DNA from: Cyclobacteriaceae bacterium
GTDB lineage: Bacteria; Bacteroidota; Bacteroidia; Cytophagales; Cyclobacteriaceae
DNA: 64,000 nucleotides
Assembly: GCA_028281285.1 (NCBI GenBank)
Contig: JANQKF010000024.1
Location: 62,001 to 126,000, forward strand
Direction of reading: 5' to 3'
A model generated the notes under the pieces. The model ran no database searches, was not told the origin of the DNA, and saw nothing but the letters and a program-made list of their open reading frames with translations. A program made the translations under genes and the position numbers. Positions within the stretch are counted from its first letter, which is position 1, and the number at the start of each line of letters is the position of its first letter. Below are positions 8,829-18,840 of the stretch, piece after piece.

Positions 8829-9587
8829 ATGAAGAAATTTTATTTGGTGTTGGCCAATCTGGTGTTGTGTTTTTCTCTTTCTGCACAAGATGTATTGATC
8901 ACAACACGCGGAGATACTTTGAAAGGTAAACTTACAATATACACCAACCGTCAAGGCAACCAACTCATCAACATGAAGGTTGATAGGAAAAAGCAGCAAT
9001 ATCGATTAATTGATATTCAGCGATTTTATAAAAAGGGAGAGGGATTTAAAACGCTCTTCGTAAGTGGCAGGTACCGGGTTGTGAAAATCGTGAATGAAGG
9101 TGAATTTCTTGGTGAGTATCTGTATACACCGACCAGCCACTCTCCTGTCCCTGAATTCTCACAAGGGTTACTATACAAATCAGATGGGGATCAAATTGAT
9201 ATTCCAAAGGCACTACTTTTCCGAAAGACTGTGGCCGGCTTTCTGACAGAATGCCCTGAGGTTTATGAAAAAGTACTAAACAAGACTTATGGCAAATCTC
9301 AGATGGAATCAATTATTAGAGATTACAATGCATGTATGGCTTCCGAAGCTGAAGCCATCGAAAAGCAGAAGTCTGTGGAATCCCTTCTCACTGAGCTGCG
9401 CGATGCGCTCCAAAAATCCTCTAAAGTGAGTGGTAAAGCAGAAATCAGGGAAATGCTGGACGATCTTAAGAGTAAAGTCGATGCCAAGGAAGCGATTCCA
9501 GGTTATCTTAGAACGGCACTGACGAATGCTCTAAAAGAGGATATTGAACTTTCTTCGTTGCTGGAAGAAATCCTTAATTATAAGTAA
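8829..9587 (+). CDS. Secreted protein of unknown function
   Basis: I do not recognise the family. About 252 residues from the ATG at 8829, chosen because it gives a clean signal peptide (MKKFYLVLANLVLCFSLSAQ, cleavage after SAQ); an ATG at 8817 adds four residues. The mature protein opens with a short beta-rich domain of the kind seen at the N-terminus of many exported Bacteroidota proteins (VLITTRGDTLKGKL, then YRLIDIQRFYKKGEGF). The second half is mostly helical and charged, with a likely coiled-coil from about residue 170 to the end. It is probably periplasmic or outer-membrane associated. Its stop is immediately adjacent to the convergent DUF1573 gene. Confidence 0.7.
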   Translation: MKKFYLVLANLVLCFSLSAQDVLITTRGDTLKGKLTIYTNRQGNQLINMKVDRKKQQYRLIDIQRFYKKGEGFKTLFVSGRYRVVKIVNEGEFLGEYLYTPTSHSPVPEFSQGLLYKSDGDQIDIPKALLFRKTVAGFLTECPEVYEKVLNKTYGKSQMESIIRDYNACMASEAEAIEKQKSVESLLTELRDALQKSSKVSGKAEIREMLDDLKSKVDAKEAIPGYLRTALTNALKEDIELSSLLEEILNYK

Positions 9588-10631
9588 TTATTTCACATGT
9601 GCTCTGAAGGTGAGTACCCGTGTAGGTTGACGAGAGTCATTGGAAAAAATGGCCAGTGTTTTTCGTTCATAACCTACCCTACCGGTTGAATTGTATTTTA
9701 CCTTTAGTTCGGTAGACTCCCCGGGAGGAATCTCATTCATCCCTAATTCATAGGTCAGGCATGAGCAATTTACTTCGAGATTCTTAAGGATCAATTTATC
9801 GGAGCCGACATTGGTTACAGTAAAAATGGTCTCTCTTATATCTCCTTTCTTAACCACCTTAAAGTCATGATTGATTTTACTTAAGGCAATTTGAGCATTG
9901 GTATCAACATAACTTCTTCTCGGTGCCTCCAAGGTAAATTGAATGGGTATGACCGTTATCAACTCATCATTGGCACCAAAAACCTTTAAAGGTTTCCTGG
10001 TAAAACCAAGTCGATCATTACCTTCTGGATTTAAAACCACTTTCATTCTAACAAATTCATTATGAGCGGCTTTTCCAGGCAAAAAAGATACATCAATACG
10101 GTCATCATTCGTCCTGACATCATCCAGATTAAGGCTATCTCCTCCGAAATTGTGGATGAAAAATTCGCGTTCGAGTGGTTGATCAATAAATGTACCTCCT
10201 AGATTAAATACCTGCTGTTTTGCTTTAAACGGGAAAAAATCGTTGCGATAACTGTTAAGCGCCTCTATATCAACGGGATTAATACGGGCTTCTAGCAAAA
10301 ACCCATAGAGAATGACTCCCTCAGTATCCAAGACTCTAATCTCGTATTGCTGATCACCCGTTTTTCCTTCCAGATCAATAGAGTAGGATATTCTCAGGCT
10401 ATCACCGCGTACAGAATTGAAATCGGTATTTTCAAAAAAGGCGAGCTGAGCTGTGTTTGTCCATAAAGTTCCTGTTACGGAGTCTGACACATCGTTGATC
10501 CATATCAATTCTCCCGCATATGTTCTTAACTCACCAGGAATTACACCGAGATCAACGGTTTTCAACGTTTGGGCAGATAAAGCCAAACAATTCAAAAGGG
10601 CAAATATGACCAGTAGTTTTCTCAACATCAC
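9588..10631 (-). CDS. Exported DUF1573 domain protein
   Basis: A 347-residue exported protein with a signal peptide (LLVIFALLNCLALSAQ). The C-terminal ~100 residues form a DUF1573-type Ig-like domain: INHDFKVVKKGDIRETIFTV, NVGSDKLILKNLEVNCSC, then PPGESTELKVKYNSTGRVG and FSNDSRQPTRVLTFRAHV. The CSC motif of this domain is present. A preceding Ig-like repeat (FFIHNFGGDSLNLDDVRTND) has lost the cysteines. The family is abundant in Bacteroidota; proteins are periplasmic or surface-exposed and their molecular role is undefined. It is divergent from trpS and converges with the gene ending at 9587 with no bases between the stops. Confidence 0.85.
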   Translation of the reverse strand: MMLRKLLVIFALLNCLALSAQTLKTVDLGVIPGELRTYAGELIWINDVSDSVTGTLWTNTAQLAFFENTDFNSVRGDSLRISYSIDLEGKTGDQQYEIRVLDTEGVILYGFLLEARINPVDIEALNSYRNDFFPFKAKQQVFNLGGTFIDQPLEREFFIHNFGGDSLNLDDVRTNDDRIDVSFLPGKAAHNEFVRMKVVLNPEGNDRLGFTRKPLKVFGANDELITVIPIQFTLEAPRRSYVDTNAQIALSKINHDFKVVKKGDIRETIFTVTNVGSDKLILKNLEVNCSCLTYELGMNEIPPGESTELKVKYNSTGRVGYERKTLAIFSNDSRQPTRVLTFRAHVK

Positions 10632-10695
10632 AAACTCCTAACTGGGCGAAAATATGAATATTATATTCTCGGTTTAAAAATTGATCAGGGAATTA

Positions 10696-10724
10696 TTGAA
10701 ATGGATTTGCATTCATTTAATTTG
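10696..10724 (+). promoter_or_regulatory. Candidate Bacteroidota-type promoter for trpS
   Basis: TTG at 10696-10698 is followed after 19 bases by TAATTTG (10718-10724), close to the Bacteroidota -33 TTG / -7 TAnnTTTG consensus. The trpS ATG follows 17 bases later. The match to the -7 box is one base short of perfect. Confidence 0.4.
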
Positions 10725-10741
10725 CGCTCAAATCCACAGTC

Positions 10742-11722
10742 ATGGCTAGAATACTAACCGGCATTCAGAGTTCAGGAAAACCACATTTGGGGAATTTGCT
10801 TGGAGCGATCATTCCTGGAATCGAGCTTTCTAAAAATCCTGAAAATGATTCCTTCTTTTTTATTGCCGATCTGCACTCTTTGACCACAATCAAAGACCCT
10901 CAAACGAGAATCGACAATACAAACGCAGTGGCTGCAGCGTGGCTTGCATTCGGATTTGATACGGAACAAAACACCTTCTACCGACAATCTCGGGTACCTG
11001 AAGTCTGTGAATTGACTTGGTACCTGAACTGCTTTACGCCCTACCCTATGTTGGCCAATTCAACAAGTTTCAAGGATAAAGCAGATCGATTGTCTGATGT
11101 CAATGCAGGACTATTTACTTATCCGGTACTCATGGCCTGCGATATTTTAATGTATGATGCCAACATCGTACCTGTCGGCAAAGACCAGAGGCAACACTTG
11201 GAAATGACCAGGGACATTGCCACTAGTTTTAACAATCAATTTGGTGAAACCTTTGTAATACCAGAAGCTCAAATCGATGACCAAGTGATGACTATCCCCG
11301 GAACGGACGGCCAGAAGATGAGTAAGTCCTATGGTAATATCATTGATATATTTCAACCTGATAAGAAGCTCCGTAAGAACGTAATGCAAATTGTCACGGA
11401 CAGCACTCCTCTTGAAGAACCTAAAAATCCGGATATCGACAACGTTTTTGCCATTTACTCCTTGCTGGCTTCTCCAGAACAAACCGAAGCAATGAGAGAG
11501 AACTACTTAGGTGGTAATTATGGCTATGGCCATGCCAAACAAGCACTTTTTGAGCTCATTATCGAGAAATATGCTAAGGAAAGAGAAGTTTACAACCATT
11601 ATATGGAGAACCTGGATGAGCTGAATGCAAAGCTTCAGGAAGGGGAGAAGAAAGCAAGCGTGGTAGCCAGAGAAGTCTTGGAACGCGTCAAGCAAAAAGT
11701 AGGATTCTCAGATAAGGTCTAA
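10742..11722 (+). CDS. trpS: Tryptophan-tRNA ligase
   Basis: A 326-residue class I aminoacyl-tRNA synthetase of normal bacterial TrpS length. The HIGH-equivalent is PHLGN (residues 14-18), preceded by GIQSSGK; the KMSKS loop is exactly KMSKS at 192-196. The ADLHSLTT segment and the VPVGKDQRQHLEMTRDIA segment are standard TrpS signatures that contact the adenylate and tryptophan. It charges tRNA-Trp in the cytoplasm. It stands alone on the plus strand, with a promoter-like sequence just upstream. Confidence 0.97.
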   Translation: MARILTGIQSSGKPHLGNLLGAIIPGIELSKNPENDSFFFIADLHSLTTIKDPQTRIDNTNAVAAAWLAFGFDTEQNTFYRQSRVPEVCELTWYLNCFTPYPMLANSTSFKDKADRLSDVNAGLFTYPVLMACDILMYDANIVPVGKDQRQHLEMTRDIATSFNNQFGETFVIPEAQIDDQVMTIPGTDGQKMSKSYGNIIDIFQPDKKLRKNVMQIVTDSTPLEEPKNPDIDNVFAIYSLLASPEQTEAMRENYLGGNYGYGHAKQALFELIIEKYAKEREVYNHYMENLDELNAKLQEGEKKASVVAREVLERVKQKVGFSDKV

Positions 11723-11768
11723 TCCAACTGTATCTAATTGTTTTAAAAACCGTTTAGGGTATAGGAGA

Positions 11769-11786
11769 GTTATATTGTCATATAAC
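11769..11786. promoter_or_regulatory. AT-rich inverted repeat upstream of the lipoprotein gene
   Basis: GTTATAT at 11769-11775 and ATATAAC at 11780-11786 form a perfect 7-bp inverted repeat around TGTC. It lies 47 bases after trpS and 85 bases before the lipoprotein gene. It has no T-run, so it is more like a possible operator than a terminator. Chance is a real alternative because it is A+T rich. Confidence 0.2.
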
Positions 11787-11870
11787 TGATCCATCTCTTT
11801 GAATATGACGCAATAAGATGGTCTATTCAAAGTTTTAGTTATAAATTGAAACTGGTATTGCTCGATTGAA

Positions 11871-12419
11871 ATGAAGGAGATTCTAAAATATATAACTGTT
11901 CTATTGCTGGCTGTCTCTATTGTGGCCTGTGGGTCTGATTCTGAAGGCGAAGACAGTCCCTTTACCGGAAATGAAGTTAGTTTTACCTTAATCCCTGGTG
12001 AGGTGGAAGGAAATACTACTTCTGGTACATTGACCATCAAAGAAAGGACGGATGGCCAAGGAGAAATCCAGATTGTCTTAAATGGTGTGATCCAAGGAGC
12101 TCAACATCCGGTGCATCTTCATTTTGGTGATCTCGAAGCCGATGGTTTGGTAGCTACCTATCTTACTCAAATTGCAGAAGTCGATGGTGTCGGTCGAAGC
12201 AACACTATACTATCACAACTCGATGATGGAACGCCACTGACCTATTCAGATCTCATCACCTTTAACGGAAGTATTAAAATTCATTTTGAAGAATCAGGCC
12301 CTCTCGAAGATGCGTTATTGGGCGCGACAAACATCGGTATTAACAGTGCTGGTAATGAGGCCTATCTGCTAGGATTGAAGGACATTACTCAGTGCAATAA
12401 CGACTTCCAAAGAAACTGA
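11871..12419 (+). CDS. Lipoprotein with CHRD/SOD-like beta domain
   Basis: A 182-residue lipoprotein: signal peptide with lipobox SIVAC (Cys near residue 20), then an acidic spacer (GSDSEGEDS). The body is beta-rich and contains QHPVHLHFGDLEADG, reminiscent of the 'H-x-H' strand of CHRD and Cu/Zn superoxide dismutase-like domains, followed by FNGSIKIHFEESG. No complete metal site is evident. It is probably anchored to the inner face of the outer membrane. It ends base-to-base with the convergent giant gene that stops at 12420. The domain call is tentative. Confidence 0.65.
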   Translation: MKEILKYITVLLLAVSIVACGSDSEGEDSPFTGNEVSFTLIPGEVEGNTTSGTLTIKERTDGQGEIQIVLNGVIQGAQHPVHLHFGDLEADGLVATYLTQIAEVDGVGRSNTILSQLDDGTPLTYSDLITFNGSIKIHFEESGPLEDALLGATNIGINSAGNEAYLLGLKDITQCNNDFQRN

Positions 12420-15400
12420 TCATCTGACGATCAACTTCTTGTTCTCGATACCCAAGCTACTTCCAACACGTACAATGTACATTCCGCTTGGCCATTTAGC
12501 GTCCCATCTAAGTTTTACCTCGCCCACACTAGGCTCAAGTTGATTTATTGATTTAATTATATTTCCTTGTAAATCAATTATTTGCACGTATTCAGTTCTA
12601 TTATTTATTTTAATATTCAATTCATCATTTGTCGTAAGAGGGTTTGGGTAAATTTTGACCCTTGATTCAGGTCGGTCGTACACTACTGATTTGATCTCAG
12701 AATAGTCGAAAGCGCCACTAAAATCAGTTTGCTTCAATCGGTAATAGGCCTTCTGCCCAACCACAGGATTTCGGTCGATCAAGGAGTATTCCTGTACCTC
12801 ATAGCTATCACCAGCACCTTCCCTGTACAGAACCTCCTCGAAGTCAAGACCATTGACGGATCGCTCAATTGTGAAGAGTTCATTGTCAATTTCGGTAGCT
12901 GTCACCCAGTCAATTTTTACGCCTTCGTCCGTGGTTTCTACGTCAAACGATAATAACGTTATTGGAAGTCTGGAACCCGCGTTGTCCATACAATACAAAT
13001 CTCCAAATGCGTCCACATTGGTAATAGTAACCGTATTCGTAGTTGGATTTACCGTTCCAGCAACCAACCAGTCAAGAATAGCCAAAATTGGGTGAGTCCT
13101 GTAAATTGCTGCCACCATATTTCCTTCTGTTGTTCCCGTAAAGTCGGCCTCTTGATAAACATAAGTAGCGTTGAAACGCGGGCTTGTTATGTCATTTGGG
13201 GTGAGCGTCCAATATCTTGAAATTTGGTCTGTTACAGTAGCCCCTGTATCATCACCTCCTGAACCGGTATTTGCTGTATTTCTGTTAGGATGAACAGCAT
13301 CGGTGATGGTGAATTCCAGGTAAGGGCTCGCTCCAAAAGTAGCGGAGTTAATGGTCAATGCTGTGATCGGACTATAGTCATTGTTATCACCTATCGGAAA
13401 GGTCAAGGTTGCTCCCGCAGCCGAATAATTTTGTCTGACCACCCCAGTACTATTGATTCTAATATAACTGTCGGCATCTCCTCCAGAAATTGTAGCACCA
13501 TCGGCAATAGTTAGTCGATTTGCATCCAGAATAATGTCTCCAAGAGTCATGGTCAGCTGATTGTCTACTGTAATATTAGCTGCGAGGCTTACATCGTTCC
13601 CCGCTGCAGTAGTTGCAATGATCAGGTTATGATAATTATTCTCAGTATCGGATGTTGCTCTGAGCTGCATGTCTCCCGCTCTTGCATAGGTCACGCTATT
13701 CCCTGAGGCGGAAGCAGTAAAAGTCGTAATATCAAAGTTCGATCCACCTGAGTTATTTCCTGAATAACTAAGAATGCCATTAGCACCATTAATAAATGTA
13801 CCTGTCCCGGTAATTCGGTCCGTCACAGATAATCCTCCTGTATTAGTATTGGTATAACTCGCTGGAGCGTCAATTACTAAATCCGAAGTAGCCGTCATAG
13901 CACCTGATCCGCTTATACTTCCAGAAGAACTTGTAAGTGTATAGTTGCACCCGTTACTGCTACATCCCGTCCAGGTACCGTCATTGGTGATATTGCCACT
14001 TATTGTGAAATCTTCTGCAACTGTAGAGTTATTCCAATTCCCACTACCATTCACGTCTATGTTGCTGAAAGTTTTTGTACCTGTGGTACTTGTAAACGCC
14101 AATGCCCCATCCAAGGTAGTCGTTCCACTTACAGAAAAGCTTACCCCTCCTATTGATGCCGTTCCGGAGGTAACGTCTAAGGTTCCGGAGACAAGCACAA
14201 CCATATTAGCGTTGGTTCCGGTGATGCTGGAGGTTCCAAGCATTGTCAGGTTACCTCCTATAGTCAGGGTTTCATTTGCCGTAAAATCAATGTTCCCTGA
14301 GCCATTAACGATTACATTACCTACTGATTTGGTGCCGGTAGCACTCGTTATGCTCAAATTACCGGCCACTGTAGTCAAACCCGTAATGGACAAGGTCACA
14401 CCTCCTATAGATCCGGTTCCTGAAGGGACATCGAATGTACCAGGAACACTTACTACCTGGTTAGTATTGGAGCCCGTTATGCTGGATGTCCCGGACATAT
14501 TCAACGCTCCGGAAATTGTCATCGTCTCATTAGCGGTAAAGTTTACATTTCCGGAATTTGTCAAAGTCACATTGGTAAAATTCTTGTCATTTGCAGTATC
14601 ATCAAAGGTGATTGTTCCATCTACTGTGGTTGTTCCTCCTGCTGTAAGATCGACATCTCCAAACAGTATGGACTGCCCGGCATCCACAGTCATTGCTCCT
14701 GTCGTTAGGATTCCCCCATTGTAATCGTTAGTTCCTCCACTCACTTGATAAGTTCCTGTTATAGCCACCGTTCCAGCAGACTGTGTAATAGAACCACTGT
14801 TTGTGGTAAGGCCTCCGGTTAACGTTAATGTTCCATTCGTAATTGTTACTGTACCAGTTGTTATAGCCATATTTACCGCATCCAGCGTACTTACTGAATT
14901 TGATATATCAAATGAGCCCCCCGTCACAGTAATATCTCCTGTTACATTAACATCGGCACCTGCATTATGATCATACGTGCCAGCAGAAAGAAGGAGATCG
15001 CCACTAATATTTGCAATGGTGCTGGCATTATTAGGTGAATATTCAGCGTCACCAGCCGCAATATTCAGATCATTCGTCACATTGAGCGTGGCGGCATTGT
15101 GCGTGAGCACTCCCAATGCATTAAGTGTAATTCCATCGGCACTGGCATTCGTCACCGTGATGGTGCCCCCATTCAAAACTGAACTAGAACCTGCAATACT
15201 CAGCTGATCCATGTCCAACGTTGACGTACCTGTAATATTCAGCTCTCCACCCGTAATCAAAAAATCGTCAGTAATGTTGGTATCTCCATTGTTGTGGTCA
15301 TAATCGCCTCCCGTCATGATGATATCTCCGGTCACATTCAAGATTGCTCCAACATTATTCATGAGCATTTCGCTATCTGTCGTAATGGTCAGGTTATTTC

Positions 15401-18400
15401 CAACAGCAAGGGTATTTGCGGATTGAATACGGACGAGTCCCATATTTATTGTCAGATCATTATTGATAGTCACATCAGTGCCATTCACCTGAGCACGAGT
15501 TCCTACGGCATCCATATTGACCTCCACATCATAAAACGGTCCAATATCAATTGTCTCGTTAGTGCCACCGGCATATCTCACCAGATTTCCAACAGTATTC
15601 AGTGTGAGGATAGAGATGGAATAATTACCATTGTCACGCAATTCCAAAACACCCGTTGCTCCATTGATAAATACACCTGTACCCGTGATATTATCGGTCA
15701 TTACAATGGTCCCATTATTGGTATAGGAAGCTCCGGTATTAATTACCAAGTCAGTAATATTGAAAGTTCCTGAACCGCTAAAAGTACCGCTCGCACTGGT
15801 CATCGTATACGGACAACTCACCGTATCCGAACATCCAGTCCACGTTCCTCCGTTATTCACCAGGTTACCGGTAAAAGTGAATACCTCTGTGACCGTGCCA
15901 TTGTTCCATGTTCCGGATGCATTCAATGTCACGTCAGAAAAAGTCTTATTTCCAGTGGTACTGGAAAAGGCCAGGGTACCATCTATAGTGGTAGCTCCAT
16001 TCGCATTAAACTGAATTCCACCGATCGTGCCAGTGCCCGAGATAACCGAGGTGGTTCCAGTGACAGTAACAATATGGGTATTATCGGTTCCGGTAAGGCT
16101 TGAGGTTCCTGACATCGAGAGATTCCCGGCAATCGCCACGGTTTCACCAACGGTAATATTGATATTTCCCGAGCTAGCCGTAGTCACATTGTTGAAATCC
16201 TTATCACCCGTGGCCCCATCAATCGTTACCGTTCCACTAATGGAAGAGGTACCTCCGGCTGTCAAATCAACATTTCCCAGATTGATACTTTGGCTACCAT
16301 CTACAGTCAGTGCACCAACGGTCAGGGTTCCCCCATTAAAATCATTGGTACCTCCACTTACCTGATAGGTGCCCGTCACCGCCACCGTTCCTGCCGTTTG
16401 CGTGAAAGAACCACTATTGGTGGTTAATCCTCCGGTCAATGTCAATGTTCCATTGGTCACCGTTGCACCCTCGGTGGTCACGGCCATATTTACCGCATCA
16501 AGTGTACTGGATGCATTGGAAATATCAAAAGTCCCTCCTGTTACCGTAATGTCTCCTGTGACATTTACATCGGCCGCATTGTTATGGTCATAGGTTCCTG
16601 CAGATAAGAGCAGGTCTCCACTGATATTCGCAATTGCACTTGCATTATTTGGACTGTACTCTGCATTTGCTCCGGCAATACTTAGGTCATTGGTCACATT
16701 CAAGGTGGCAGCATTCTGAAACAATTCACCATTGGTGTTCAACGTAATCCCTGTGGCACTGGCATTCGAAACCGTCATGGTGCCCCCTGCTAGTGTGACT
16801 CTCGTAGCCAAAGCCCCTGTCACGGTCATTTGGTCCATGTCCAAAGTGGCATTCGAAGCGGAGCTCAGGTTGGCCGCACCTCCGGTAATAATAAAATCCC
16901 CTGTAATATTCACATCACCATCATCCTGATTGTAATCTCCATCCGACATAAGCAAGTCGCCCGAGATATTGACTGTGGTGCTCGCATCATCAGGATTAAA
17001 ATGAGCGTTGGCCCCTGAAATACTCAAATCGTTCGTCACATTGAGTGTCGCATCGTTGTTCACATTAATTCGACCGGAAGCACCAATGGTCACCCCTGTG
17101 GCTGAAGCATTGGAGGCCGTAACCGTTCCGCCATTAATATTCGCGGTAACTCCGGCCACTGAAATCTGATCGGCATCCAGCGTGGAAGTACTACCGGTGA
17201 ATGACCAGGACGTCCCTCCTGTAATCAGGAAATCATCGGTGATATTGACATCCCCGTTATTATGATCATAAGTTCCCCCAGTCATGATCAAATCTCCAGT
17301 CACATTCAAAACAGCGCTTGTATTGTTGGGCTCCAATTCACCATTTGTAGTTAATGTCAGGTTGCCGGTGACTGCAAGAGTGTTAGCACTATTCAGACGA
17401 ACTCTACCTTGTGTAATCGTCATATTGTTATCTACAGTAACGCTTTCACCATCAACATCCGCCTGAGTGGTGGAACTACCCATATTGATTTCCAGATCAT
17501 AATAGGTTTGACCGTCTATATCGGTATTGGTACTCCCCGAGTAGATTACCGTATTGCCTACATTGTTGAAATCAAAAGTGATTTCCGACAAGGTACCGTT
17601 CTCCCTTAGAGTGAGTGTTCCACCATTATCATTGACAAACGTTGCGCCCGTCCCCGTTTGCCCATCGATATCATCGGTAATTTCGAGATTTCCTGTATTG
17701 GTAAAAGTAACGTTGTCATTAATCCTCATATCCGAAAACTCCACTGTTCCAGCACCACTTACCCCAGTACTGTTTGTTCGGATTGTATAACGGCATCCTA
17801 CGTTAGCAGAACATCCCGTCCAGGTAATTCCTGAATTCGCCACGATGTTTCCGTCAATGTTAAAGTCCTCAAGTGAATTATTATCCCAGGTTCCTCCGGT
17901 GTTGACTGTGATATCGGTGAAGGTTTTGTTTCCGTCAACACTGTTGAAAGAAAGTGTTCCATCAATAGTTGTGGTTCCGTCTACGGTGATCCGTATTCCT
18001 CCGATGGTTGCAGTTCCCGAGGGGATATCGAAATTACCACCTACCTCTACACGATGACTATTGGAGGTTCCGGTCATGCTTGAAGTTCCGGACATGGTAA
18101 GGTCGCCATTGACATTAAGTCTACGAATGGCAGTCCAGTTAAGGTTTCCTGTACCCTGAAGGGTCATATCAGTAATGGTCCTGGTTCCGGTATTGGCCAT
18201 AGTAACCACATCACCATCGGCAATAACTACATGATCGCTGGAACCGGGAGTAGAACCTCCCTGGTCCCAGGTGGCACCATCATCCCAGTTTCCTCCTCCG
18301 CTTTGACTAGTAAACGTAGTTTGACCTCTTAAAGAAGAGCACAGGCATAAGAGCAGTAGGCATCCTGCTAGATATCGCACGAGGTCATTCACTATTTCCG

Positions 18401-18419
18401 AGTAGGTTGAGTAGGTCAA
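12420..18419 (-). CDS. Giant secreted repeat protein A with T9SS C-terminal domain
   Basis: A 1999-residue, Thr/Ser/Gly/Asn-rich surface protein. After a signal peptide (LLLLCLCSSLRGQ) comes GGNWDDGATWDQGG, the usual opening of Bacteroidota 'G-x-W-x-x-x-x-x-W' beta-helix proteins. Most of the body is short beta repeats of the form 'ITVTGGTF', 'NVTNDLSIAG' and 'SGTSSITG', predicted to stack into a long parallel beta-solenoid. Three Cys-pair modules (TWTGCS....C.YT) sit near residues 198, 860 and 1482. The last ~400 residues hold a conserved module ending RLPITLLSFDVETTDEG and a type A T9SS sorting domain (KIYPNPLTTND ... GMYIVRVGSS). A likely adhesin or matrix protein; no catalytic domain is visible. 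It is paralogous to the next gene upstream. Confidence 0.88.
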   Translation of the reverse strand: MTYSTYSEIVNDLVRYLAGCLLLLCLCSSLRGQTTFTSQSGGGNWDDGATWDQGGSTPGSSDHVVIADGDVVTMANTGTRTITDMTLQGTGNLNWTAIRRLNVNGDLTMSGTSSMTGTSNSHRVEVGGNFDIPSGTATIGGIRITVDGTTTIDGTLSFNSVDGNKTFTDITVNTGGTWDNNSLEDFNIDGNIVANSGITWTGCSANVGCRYTIRTNSTGVSGAGTVEFSDMRINDNVTFTNTGNLEITDDIDGQTGTGATFVNDNGGTLTLRENGTLSEITFDFNNVGNTVIYSGSTNTDIDGQTYYDLEINMGSSTTQADVDGESVTVDNNMTITQGRVRLNSANTLAVTGNLTLTTNGELEPNNTSAVLNVTGDLIMTGGTYDHNNGDVNITDDFLITGGTSWSFTGSTSTLDADQISVAGVTANINGGTVTASNASATGVTIGASGRINVNNDATLNVTNDLSISGANAHFNPDDASTTVNISGDLLMSDGDYNQDDGDVNITGDFIITGGAANLSSASNATLDMDQMTVTGALATRVTLAGGTMTVSNASATGITLNTNGELFQNAATLNVTNDLSIAGANAEYSPNNASAIANISGDLLLSAGTYDHNNAADVNVTGDITVTGGTFDISNASSTLDAVNMAVTTEGATVTNGTLTLTGGLTTNSGSFTQTAGTVAVTGTYQVSGGTNDFNGGTLTVGALTVDGSQSINLGNVDLTAGGTSSISGTVTIDGATGDKDFNNVTTASSGNINITVGETVAIAGNLSMSGTSSLTGTDNTHIVTVTGTTSVISGTGTIGGIQFNANGATTIDGTLAFSSTTGNKTFSDVTLNASGTWNNGTVTEVFTFTGNLVNNGGTWTGCSDTVSCPYTMTSASGTFSGSGTFNITDLVINTGASYTNNGTIVMTDNITGTGVFINGATGVLELRDNGNYSISILTLNTVGNLVRYAGGTNETIDIGPFYDVEVNMDAVGTRAQVNGTDVTINNDLTINMGLVRIQSANTLAVGNNLTITTDSEMLMNNVGAILNVTGDIIMTGGDYDHNNGDTNITDDFLITGGELNITGTSTLDMDQLSIAGSSSVLNGGTITVTNASADGITLNALGVLTHNAATLNVTNDLNIAAGDAEYSPNNASTIANISGDLLLSAGTYDHNAGADVNVTGDITVTGGSFDISNSVSTLDAVNMAITTGTVTITNGTLTLTGGLTTNSGSITQSAGTVAITGTYQVSGGTNDYNGGILTTGAMTVDAGQSILFGDVDLTAGGTTTVDGTITFDDTANDKNFTNVTLTNSGNVNFTANETMTISGALNMSGTSSITGSNTNQVVSVPGTFDVPSGTGSIGGVTLSITGLTTVAGNLSITSATGTKSVGNVIVNGSGNIDFTANETLTIGGNLTMLGTSSITGTNANMVVLVSGTLDVTSGTASIGGVSFSVSGTTTLDGALAFTSTTGTKTFSNIDVNGSGNWNNSTVAEDFTISGNITNDGTWTGCSSNGCNYTLTSSSGSISGSGAMTATSDLVIDAPASYTNTNTGGLSVTDRITGTGTFINGANGILSYSGNNSGGSNFDITTFTASASGNSVTYARAGDMQLRATSDTENNYHNLIIATTAAGNDVSLAANITVDNQLTMTLGDIILDANRLTIADGATISGGDADSYIRINSTGVVRQNYSAAGATLTFPIGDNNDYSPITALTINSATFGASPYLEFTITDAVHPNRNTANTGSGGDDTGATVTDQISRYWTLTPNDITSPRFNATYVYQEADFTGTTEGNMVAAIYRTHPILAILDWLVAGTVNPTTNTVTITNVDAFGDLYCMDNAGSRLPITLLSFDVETTDEGVKIDWVTATEIDNELFTIERSVNGLDFEEVLYREGAGDSYEVQEYSLIDRNPVVGQKAYYRLKQTDFSGAFDYSEIKSVVYDRPESRVKIYPNPLTTNDELNIKINNRTEYVQIIDLQGNIIKSINQLEPSVGEVKLRWDAKWPSGMYIVRVGSSLGIENKKLIVR

Positions 18420-18840
18420 AAAAAACCAGCCGCAAAATTAGTGTTATACACTGAAAGTCACAACGTTGTGGCTGGATGTTTTACTCCAATTTTCACCTTG
18501 TCCCTTGAGAGTTCTATATGACTCTTTCCATCACACAATTCCACCCTTCAAATAGTCAAAACCTTCCCGAAATAATCTTCACCTCGCAGAGCACATTTCT
18601 AGTGCCCATTGGCAATTTTCAAAACTCAAAAGGGATATTGATGAAAACCTTGTATTAACTACGTAATACCCCCTGTGAGACCCCACTTATGGTGAGGTTA
18701 AAATTGAGCATTACCAAACTGGCATTGAGTGATTGCTCTTTTAGACGAAAGGTAGATTTAGTATACTCATGTATTTGGGCCAATTGCCACCTTGAGTAAT
18801 TCATATTCTGCTCTGGAAATGCAGTTGAATTGGCAACGAC
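18420..18840. other. Intergenic region between the two giant genes
   Basis: 421 bases without a credible gene. It should contain the promoter of protein A (minus strand). The only structures I see are the palindrome at 18455-18472 and an outer CCAGCC/GGCTGG pairing around it. No terminator with a T-run was found after protein B, so read-through from B into A remains possible. Confidence 0.5.
18455..18472. promoter_or_regulatory. Palindrome upstream of giant protein A
   Basis: CACAACGTTGTG (18458-18469) is a perfect 12-bp palindrome. With one mismatched pair it extends to 18 bp (AG-T-...-G-CT). It lies about 40-55 bases upstream of the start of protein A, a position suited to an operator. No matching second copy was noticed. 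Confidence 0.3.

Noticed and set aside
13945-14724. Long plus-strand frames inside the giant genes (for example 259 codons here, 171 codons at 24242)
   Set aside because: They are antisense to low-complexity Thr/Gly-rich coding sequence, have Val/Pro-rich composition without domains, and recur with the repeats. They are shadows of the giant genes.
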